Shown here piece by piece: positions 56,284 through 61,655 of a stretch of DNA of 61,655 nucleotides. Position 1 is the first letter of the stretch. Every line of letters begins with the position of its first letter. Under the pieces are notes generated by a model that saw only the letters and a program-made list of their open reading frames with translations, searched no databases and was not told where the DNA came from. The stretch comes from Methylobacter sp. (GTDB lineage: Bacteria; Pseudomonadota; Gammaproteobacteria; Methylococcales; Methylomonadaceae): contig JAURZV010000040.1 in assembly GCA_030653175.1 (NCBI GenBank), forward strand, positions 1-61,655, given 5' to 3'. Made by a program: the position numbers and the translations under genes.

Positions 56284-56536
56284 GATATGCGTTACGCTGA
56301 CTTAATCTGCTCTCGTTCCCACGCGCCGCGTGGGAATGCGGTCAATGTCTTGCGTATACGGGACGCAGCGCGTCCAACACTGCATTCCCACGCGCCGCGT
56401 GGGAACGAGGGGTAATGACGGTGTTCCGCAGATACTTGTGTATAAAGATGAAAGTCCCAGCTTGGGAACTTGCGAATTTCGATTCTATTGCCGCATTGGC
56501 GAAGCGGTAAAACATGCGCTACGCCGACCTGATCTC
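56253..56536. repeat. 57-bp duplicated gene junction flanking an inserted hairpin
   Basis: 56253-56309 and 56480-56536 match at 47 of 57 positions. Each copy encodes the end DxIAALAKR-stop of a permease and the start MRYADLI of the next. Between them lies a 98-base perfect inverted repeat (56312-56409, 28-base arms opening CTCGTTCCCACGCG). The first MRYADLI runs only into repeat DNA. Confidence 0.85.
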
Positions 56537-57710
56537 ATTGTCATACCGGACGGTTATCAGTCACAAACTCCGTTCGGCGCTGACCGTGTTGGGGCTGATT
56601 ATCGGCATCGCGGCGGTGGTCGTATTAACCTCGATCGGTCGCGGCATCCACACCTTTGTGCTGGCCGAATTCACCCAGTTCGGCACCAACCTGATCGGCA
56701 TCCATCCCGGCAAAACCACCACCTTCGGCATGTCGGGCGCAACGATAAGCACGGTAAGACCCTTAGTCCTAGCCGATGCAGTCAGCTTAAGCAAGCTGGA
56801 AAACATCATTGCTATGTCGCCCATGGTACAAGGCAATGCGCGCATTGAAGCAGGGAAAAAACAGCGGCGCACCAATGTGCTGGGGGTCGGTTCAGCCGTG
56901 CCGGCGCTCTGGAAAATCAAGGTCAGCAGCGGAAGTTTTTTACCGGAAGAACAAAGCAATCCGCGCGCCTTTGCGGTGTTGGGCAATAAATTGGCGACCG
57001 AACTGTTCGGCACGGCCAGTCCGCTAGGCCGGCGCATCAGGATCGGTAGCGACCGTTTCCGGGTTATCGGCGTGATGGAAAAAAAAGGCCAGATGATCGG
57101 CTTTGACATGGACGACACCGTTTATATCCCGGCCGCTAAGGCGCTGGAGTTGTTTGACAGGGAAAGCCTGATGGAAATTCATCTGCTTTATAAAAGTAAT
57201 ACGGCAGTTGAGCGGGTAGAAAAAGCCATCAAACGAAACCTGATTGCCCGGCACGGCAGGGAGGATTTCACCATCGTCACCCAGAACCAGATGCTGAAAA
57301 GCATGGATTCCATCTTGAATATCCTGACCCTGGCGGTAGCGGCGTTGGGCAGTATTTCCTTGCTTGTAGGCTCGGTCGGCATATTAACCATTATGACCAT
57401 CGCCGTTTCCGAGCGCATTTCAGAAATCGGCTTGCTGCGGGCGGTAGGCGCAGAACGCAGAACCATTTTTCAGCTGTTCCTGTGCGAGGCCTTGGCGTTA
57501 AGCGCCGCAGGCGGACTTTGCGGCGTGTTGCTGGGCATAGCCATAGTCAATATTCTTGATGCCGCACTGCCCGCCTTGCCGGTAGAGTTAGCCTGGGCCT
57601 ATATCATTGCGGCTTTTATGGTCTCACTGCTGATCGGCATAGCCGCCGGAGTGGCGCCGGCCATGAAAGCCGCCCGGTTGGAGCCGTTGGAGGCTTTGCG
57701 AGCTGAGTAA
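56514..57710 (+). CDS. MacB/FtsX-type ABC transporter permease 2
   Basis: The 398-residue product starts MRYADLISLSYRTVISHKLR, with the same layout as permease 1: an N-terminal membrane helix (TVLGLIIGIAAVVVLTSIGR), MacB_PCD periplasmic domain and three FtsX helices (LAVAALGSISLLVGSVGILT; LFLCEALALSAAGGLCGVLL; AWAYIIAAFMVSLLIGIAAG), with SEIGLLRAVGAERR before them. The two permeases likely form a heterodimer or serve alternative substrates with the one ATPase. It converges with the TolC gene, 18 bases from stop to stop. Confidence 0.93.
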   Translation: MRYADLISLSYRTVISHKLRSALTVLGLIIGIAAVVVLTSIGRGIHTFVLAEFTQFGTNLIGIHPGKTTTFGMSGATISTVRPLVLADAVSLSKLENIIAMSPMVQGNARIEAGKKQRRTNVLGVGSAVPALWKIKVSSGSFLPEEQSNPRAFAVLGNKLATELFGTASPLGRRIRIGSDRFRVIGVMEKKGQMIGFDMDDTVYIPAAKALELFDRESLMEIHLLYKSNTAVERVEKAIKRNLIARHGREDFTIVTQNQMLKSMDSILNILTLAVAALGSISLLVGSVGILTIMTIAVSERISEIGLLRAVGAERRTIFQLFLCEALALSAAGGLCGVLLGIAIVNILDAALPALPVELAWAYIIAAFMVSLLIGIAAGVAPAMKAARLEPLEALRAE

Positions 57711-57728
57711 ATAGAATTTACTTTACTT

Positions 57729-59078
57729 TTACTCAGGCTGTTTGCCGCCGGTATTCGCCATCAACAACCGGTTAACCTGTTCAATATCATCTTGACTCAG
57801 GCTGCTGGCCGCTTGTTTTAACTTGATGCTGTTGATCAGATAATCATAACGGGTACGTGCAAGATCCCGTTTTGCCCGATATAAATTTCTTTGTTCGTTC
57901 AGCACATCGACCATGGTTCGGGTGCCTGCGCCAAAGCCTGCTTCGGTCGCCTCCAAGGCGCTGGCCGCCGACGTCGCCGCGGCTTTTAGGGCGGCTACAC
58001 GGCTGATGGTGGACATGACGCCCCGATAAGCATCCTTTACCTGACGTTTTACCGCTCGCTTTTTCGCAATCAAATCCTCTTTGGCGGCCTGGTATTCATA
58101 GGCGGCCTGACGGATTCTGGAATTTACCGCGCCGCCTTCAAATAGCGGCACCTCCAGTTGCACGCCAACGCTCTGGGTATCGCCGCGGAAGCCGAAGCTG
58201 CTGTTATTGTCGGATGCCCCGTAAGAGGCGACTAAATCCAGGCGGGGCAGGTGGCCGTTGCGCTGTACGTCGATGGCTTTGCGCGATATTTCGGCCTGAT
58301 TGAATGCCGAGATGATGCTGAAGTTATTGAGTTCGGCGGTATCGCTCCACGCTGAAATATCCGCCGGTTCCGGCTTGAGCAAGGGGAGTTGTTCGCCCAG
58401 CGCATTGAGCGAGGCGTCGCTTTCGCCGATGATTTCCCTTAACGCCTCTTTTTGATTATCCAGATTATTGGCCGCGTCAATTTCATTAGCGTTGGCCTGG
58501 TCGAAGCCTGCCTGCGCCTCGTTAACATCGGTTATTGGAAGAATGCCTACTTCAAATCGTCGCTGGGCCTGTTCCAGTTGCCGGGCGATGGCCTGCTTTT
58601 CTGCCGAGGCAAATTGCAGATTATCCTGAGCGTATAGCACATTGAAATAGGCTTCGGTCGTATTCACCATCAGGTTTTGCAATTCGGCTAAGTAAGCCGC
58701 TTCAGCCTGGGCGATTTGATTGTCGGACTGGCTTAATTGTATCCAGTGATCCCAGTGGAAAAGGGGCTGGGTTAAGTTGACATTAAAGGTATTGTCCCAA
58801 AATTCCTGATTGGCATCAGGGCCTCGAAAATTACCGGTTTTTTTGTTATGCAGATAATTTTTGCTGCTGGCTCCGGTGGCCGAGATGTTGGGTAGAAACC
58901 GCGCAATGCTTTGATCTTTCGATTCGCCGATGGCAGATTGCTTGGCCTGAGCCTGCTTTAAAACAGGCGCATTTTGCAAAGCAAGTTCATAGGTTTCCGA
59001 TAAGTTTTGCGCTTGCAGCGGTGACATCACCGTTAACAAGCTGACAATAATGGCGGATAGATTTACTTGTGGTTTCAT
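57729..59078 (-). CDS. TolC-family outer membrane efflux protein
   Basis: The 449-residue product starts MKPQVNLSAIIVSLLTVMSP with a signal peptide ending SPLQA; a reading from 59324 would run through a terminator and the adjacent tRNA region and is wrong. Two OEP repeats give the usual pattern, with long coiled-coil helices (FGAGTRTMVDVLNEQRNLYR, LARTRYDYLINSIKLKQA) and LVASYGASDNNSSFGF strands. Its adjacency to the export operon, though on the opposite strand, suggests it is the outer-membrane channel for MacAB-like efflux. Confidence 0.92.
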   Translation of the reverse strand: MKPQVNLSAIIVSLLTVMSPLQAQNLSETYELALQNAPVLKQAQAKQSAIGESKDQSIARFLPNISATGASSKNYLHNKKTGNFRGPDANQEFWDNTFNVNLTQPLFHWDHWIQLSQSDNQIAQAEAAYLAELQNLMVNTTEAYFNVLYAQDNLQFASAEKQAIARQLEQAQRRFEVGILPITDVNEAQAGFDQANANEIDAANNLDNQKEALREIIGESDASLNALGEQLPLLKPEPADISAWSDTAELNNFSIISAFNQAEISRKAIDVQRNGHLPRLDLVASYGASDNNSSFGFRGDTQSVGVQLEVPLFEGGAVNSRIRQAAYEYQAAKEDLIAKKRAVKRQVKDAYRGVMSTISRVAALKAAATSAASALEATEAGFGAGTRTMVDVLNEQRNLYRAKRDLARTRYDYLINSIKLKQAASSLSQDDIEQVNRLLMANTGGKQPE

Positions 59079-59220
59079 GAGTAAAATCAATAAATCATTT
59101 AAGTGCAGGATGCCATTAGGCGTCTGTTTGCCGATTAAAACCACACATTTTACCAAAACATGGCAGCGTTTTATTGATGGGAGTGTCAAACCTGATGTTG
59201 GGCATAAGTTGCAGGCAATA

Positions 59221-59255
59221 AAAAACCCGCTAAGCCTTATGACTTGCGGGTTTTT
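59221..59255. terminator. Rho-independent terminator between tRNA-Leu and the TolC gene
   Basis: AAAAACCCGC (59221-59230) pairs perfectly with GCGGGTTTTT (59246-59255). On the minus strand it ends tRNA-Leu transcription with a T-run. Confidence 0.9.
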
Positions 59256-59286
59256 GTAGTTCTTTGCACGGCTCTGAACCTGTATT

Positions 59287-59373
59287 TGGTACCGAGGGCC
59301 GGAATCGAACCGGCACTGAGTCACCCCAACCGGATTTTGAATCCGGCGCGTCTACCAGTTCCGCCACCCCGGC
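59287..59373 (-). tRNA. tRNA-Leu (anticodon CAA)
   Basis: On the minus strand the 87-base RNA begins GCCGGGGTGGCGGAACTGG and ends in an encoded CCA. The anticodon arm CCGGATTCAAAATCCGG presents CAA; the D-loop has GGTAGACGC; the long variable arm is TTGGGGTGACTCAG-like, typical of class II Leu tRNAs; the T-arm has GGTTCGATTCC. Acceptor stem GCCGGGG pairs with CCTCGGT including two G-U pairs. Confidence 0.95.
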
Positions 59374-59462
59374 AAAGAACGTGCATTATAGGCAACGTTT
59401 ATTAATAATGCTAGTTTTTTTAAAGGTGTATTTAAAAGCCTAACCTGATAACATCGCCCACT

Positions 59463-60494
59463 ATGAAAAAAAGTGATTTTAATTACCTATTACCCGAAGC
59501 CTTAATCGCGCAAAAACCGTTGCCCGATCGGGATGCAAGTCGTCTGCTATGTATGGATCGAGATACAGGGCAGATAACCGACCGGCAATTTACCGATTTT
59601 ATCGATTTGATCGATGAGCGTGACTTGCTGGTCTTCAATGACACCAAGGTGATTCCGGCCAGGCTTTTCGGCAAGAAACAAAGCGGCGGCAAGGTCGAGA
59701 TTCTTATCGAGCGCATTCTGGATGACCATCACGCCATTGCCCATGTTCGAGCCAGCAAAACGGCGAAAGCGGGTACCTTGATAGAATTGGATAGCGACTA
59801 TAGCTGCGAAGTGTTGGGCAGGGCGGACGACCTGTTTCAACTGGAATTCAAGGGCGAAAACAGCCTACTTACCATATTGGAGCAAATCGGCCATATCCCG
59901 TTGCCGCCTTACATTACCCGTGAAGATGATGAATCCGACCTGACCCGCTACCAGACTGTTTTTGCCAGAGAGGCGGGAGCCGTTGCCGCGCCTACGGCCA
60001 GTTTGCATTTTGATCTCAACACGATGGAAAAAATTAAAACAAAAGGCGTACAAACCGCTTTTGTGACCTTGCACGTCGGCAGCGGCACCTTTCAGCCGGT
60101 CAGGGTGGATGATTTATCCGAACACTTAATGCACAAAGAATATTTTGTCGTGCTGCCGGAGACGGTAGCAGCCATTCAGCAAGCCAGAGCAAGTGGAGGG
60201 CGGGTTATCGCCATCGGCACGACGGTGGTCAGGGCATTGGAATCCGCGTCCAAAAACGGCCGGCTTGAAGCCGGTTTTGGCGATACCGACTTGTTTATTA
60301 CTCCCGGCTATCAATTTAAAACGGTCGATGCGATGTTGACCAACTTTCACCTGCCTGAGTCTACCTTATTGATGTTGGTTTCGGCGTTTGCCGGTTATGC
60401 GCATATTATGAACGCTTACAGCCATGCTATTGACCAATCTTACCGATTCTTCAGCTATGGGGATGCGATGTTTTTGGGGCATGATTTTACCTGA
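59463..60494 (+). CDS. queA: S-adenosylmethionine:tRNA ribosyltransferase-isomerase QueA
   Basis: The 343-residue product has [84 protein letters not shown] and [16 protein letters not shown], all typical of QueA. It makes epoxyqueuosine in tRNA from SAM and preQ1. tgt and yajC, usual followers, are not downstream. The stop codon (60492-60494) lies inside the left arm of a MITE-like repeat. Confidence 0.96.
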   Translation: MKKSDFNYLLPEALIAQKPLPDRDASRLLCMDRDTGQITDRQFTDFIDLIDERDLLVFNDTKVIPARLFGKKQSGGKVEILIERILDDHHAIAHVRASKTAKAGTLIELDSDYSCEVLGRADDLFQLEFKGENSLLTILEQIGHIPLPPYITREDDESDLTRYQTVFAREAGAVAAPTASLHFDLNTMEKIKTKGVQTAFVTLHVGSGTFQPVRVDDLSEHLMHKEYFVVLPETVAAIQQARASGGRVIAIGTTVVRALESASKNGRLEAGFGDTDLFITPGYQFKTVDAMLTNFHLPESTLLMLVSAFAGYAHIMNAYSHAIDQSYRFFSYGDAMFLGHDFT

Positions 60495-60721
60495 TTAGCA
60501 AGATGCTTCAGCTAGCACTAAAAAGCCGTCGCTCTGGCATGGATTGTGGCTGTGTGTGGGGGCGGCTTTAGCCGCCCTGTGGCGACTAAAGTCGCCCCCA
60601 CATCAGCTCGTAGATGTGGTGAACGCAGTGAAGTGCAGCCATATCAAGCCTATCCATCGAGAACGATGCGCTTCTTCGTCAGCATATCTACGTGTTTGGC
60701 TGAAGCATCTTGCTAATCAGG
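60490..60721. mobile_element. 232-bp MITE-like element overlapping the queA stop
   Basis: Perfect 23-base terminal inverted repeats (60490-60512 and 60699-60721, opening CCTGATTAGCAAGATGCTTC). The same word, diverged, forms the inner arms at 19221-19429. It encloses the GGGGCG hairpin at 60555-60602. The left arm supplies the queA stop codon. Confidence 0.8.
60555..60602. repeat. GGGGCG-family hairpin, same family as the purL insert
   Basis: Arms 60555-60576 and 60581-60602 (TGTGGGGGCG outermost) form an imperfect 22-base stem around CTGT. The outer 10 bases are identical to the purL insert. Confidence 0.8.
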
Positions 60722-60830
60722 TGATTTTATGAAAAATGATGGGGTTTGATTAACTCAATACTTCATTTGCATGCCGCGAAAACGTTGATTTTGCGAAAAG
60801 GTTTAACGCAGCTTGTTAAGTTTTTATCAT

Positions 60831-60845
60831 GCTTATCCGGTTGTC
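60831..60845. mobile_element. Lone IS1595-type end
   Basis: GCTTATCCGGTTGTC is identical to the outer 15 bases of the IS end at 49846-49860 (reverse complement). The TAGGTGG / CACCTA palindrome just inside suggests a related but different element. No transposase is near. Confidence 0.5.
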
Positions 60846-60927
60846 ACACACCTACTAAATATAGTTAGGTGGGATTCGCTGTCTATAGCTCGGCCTTGGT
60901 GGAAGCGGTGCGTATACAATCAACATA

Positions 60928-61037
60928 AATGTCCGCACAATTTAGGTGAATAACTTTGGCTGGTAATACCACGGCTCAATGCAAGTCATTCAGGTATTTC
61001 AATTCACAACATTTTGGTTAACTGATTTTTTTAGGTT
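60928..61037. repeat. 110-bp direct repeat, right copy
   Basis: Second copy of 91-201, same strand. Its right edge lies at the first codon of the galE fragment. Confidence 0.8.
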
Positions 61038-61259
61038 CAACCTTGGTACCGGACGCGGCTATAGTGTGCTTGAAATGATTGCTGCCTTTGAGCGAGTGAC
61101 AGGGCATCTGTGCCTTATCGCATTGTAGGTAGACGGGCAGGTGATGTTGCAAGTTGCTATGCTAATACTGCGTTGGCTAAGGCAGAGCTTGGCTGTGTGG
61201 CAACCCGCGATCTGGATAAGATGTATGCCGACCTATTGATTTATCTTATTTTCCCATAA
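61036..61259 (+). pseudogene. galE: C-terminal fragment of galE (UDP-glucose 4-epimerase)
   Basis: From 61036 the frame reads FNLGTGRGYSVLEMIAAFER, a GalE C-terminal signature, then loses frame near 61102. The next frame continues ASVPYRIVGRRAGDVASCYA, NTALAKAELG and TRDLDKMYADL to a stop at 61257-61259. These are the last about 75 residues of GalE. The front three quarters are missing, cut off exactly at the 110-bp repeat edge. The gene cannot be functional. Confidence 0.85.
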
Positions 61260-61655
61260 TGAGAATTGCTGGCAAGAGCCGGCATCTAGCCTGTTTGATA
61301 CCAGACTTACTCCCGTCTTACTCAGAAAACGTTCAACTTATGGTACGTAAAAACTGATTAAGCTAATGAATAACAATAACTTTATCTGCTTTTAAAAAGT
61401 AGACGTTTTTTCGCTCAGATGGGAGTAGTAAAGTTTGACATACTTAAACTCACCTTTTAAGATGAAAATCAAAAGCTTTGATAGTGACTAACTATAGTAG
61501 CCGAAGCTGGTAAAGCGACATTTGAAATGCCCTCACCCTAGGAGGCTGTCGGATTATGCCTCACTAAAAATACTAAGTCATTGAAATATATATAAACTAT
61601 TTTTTATAACGAAAAGCAATAAAAAATTAATTTATTTTAAAATCAATATGTTATG
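61260..61655. other. Gene-free window end
   Basis: An imperfect inverted repeat (TACTCCCGTCTTACTC about 61311; GATGGGAGTA about 61421) is present. A half copy of the MITE at 47702-47800 occupies 61494-61541 and stops abruptly at GGAGGCTGTCGG. No gene is seen; anything beyond 61655 is unknown. Confidence 0.6.

Noticed and set aside
53970-57710. LolCDE lipoprotein exporter
   Set aside because: The permeases have MacB-type periplasmic domains and the operon begins with an HlyD/MacA adaptor, which Lol systems lack.
59079-59324. N-terminal extension of the TolC-family gene
   Set aside because: It would run through a clear terminator and part of the tRNA gene; the signal peptide begins at 59078.

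Overview
The window looks like chromosomal DNA of a gammaproteobacterium. The pointers are bamC-dapA-purL, nlpD-rpoS, zapE, acnB, rapA, queA and a DbpA-type RNA helicase. The extreme density of palindromic intergenic repeats and the DCMDAGGRA-type peptides encoded by repeats inside genes remind me of the Methylococcales (Methylobacter-like methanotrophs). That placement is inference: no methane-oxidation gene is present here.

Layout. 1-9.8 kb: a secreted DUF2780 protein, zapE, acnB, a mazEF-type toxin-antitoxin pair, then two divergently transcribed isocitrate dehydrogenases (one with NAD-type, one with NADP-type cofactor residues), a PilZ protein and yajD. 10-20.5 kb: dnaQ, deaD, yaiI, dapA-bamC-purL and a membrane PilZ protein. 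20.5-28.3 kb: a minus-strand two-component/c-di-GMP cluster (REC-PAS, HDOD, hemerythrin-PAS-histidine kinase, REC-GGDEF-EAL, a histidine-kinase tail remnant, REC-degenerate HD-GYP) shaped by tandem duplication. 28.6-34.8 kb: two glycine-zipper paralogues, rapA, a CvfB-like S1 protein and a DnaJ-TM-Sel1 protein. 34.8-40.2 kb: a GGDEF-EAL protein coupled to an ODP-type metallo-beta-lactamase-fold protein, a DUF1640 protein and a membrane GH17 protein. 40.5-48.6 kb: overlapping GNAT/nitrilase genes, dnaJ-like-nlpD-rpoS, mobB-moeA, yjdM and a secretin-N-domain protein. 48.7-49.9 kb: a frameshifted IS1595-family element. 50-59.1 kb: a penicillin-acylase-family hydrolase and a MacAB-like export locus with two permeases and a convergent TolC gene. 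59.2-61.7 kb: tRNA-Leu(CAA), queA, then a repeat-rich tail with a galE fragment.

The most unusual property is the repeats. Hairpins, MITE-like elements and other inverted repeats fill nearly every intergenic gap. Several have also entered coding sequence in frame: a 47-bp repeat is shared by mazF and rpoS (5 mismatches), a 47-bp hairpin lies in purL, and a shorter related motif lies in nlpD. The extra length of purL and rpoS relative to the usual proteins roughly matches the inserts. The second theme is oxygen- and c-di-GMP-linked signalling: hemerythrin and ODP sensors, GGDEF/EAL/HD domains and two PilZ proteins lie within about 29 kb.

No CRISPR array, rRNA, prophage or integrase was seen. 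Gene identities come from reading motifs by eye; no database search was run.
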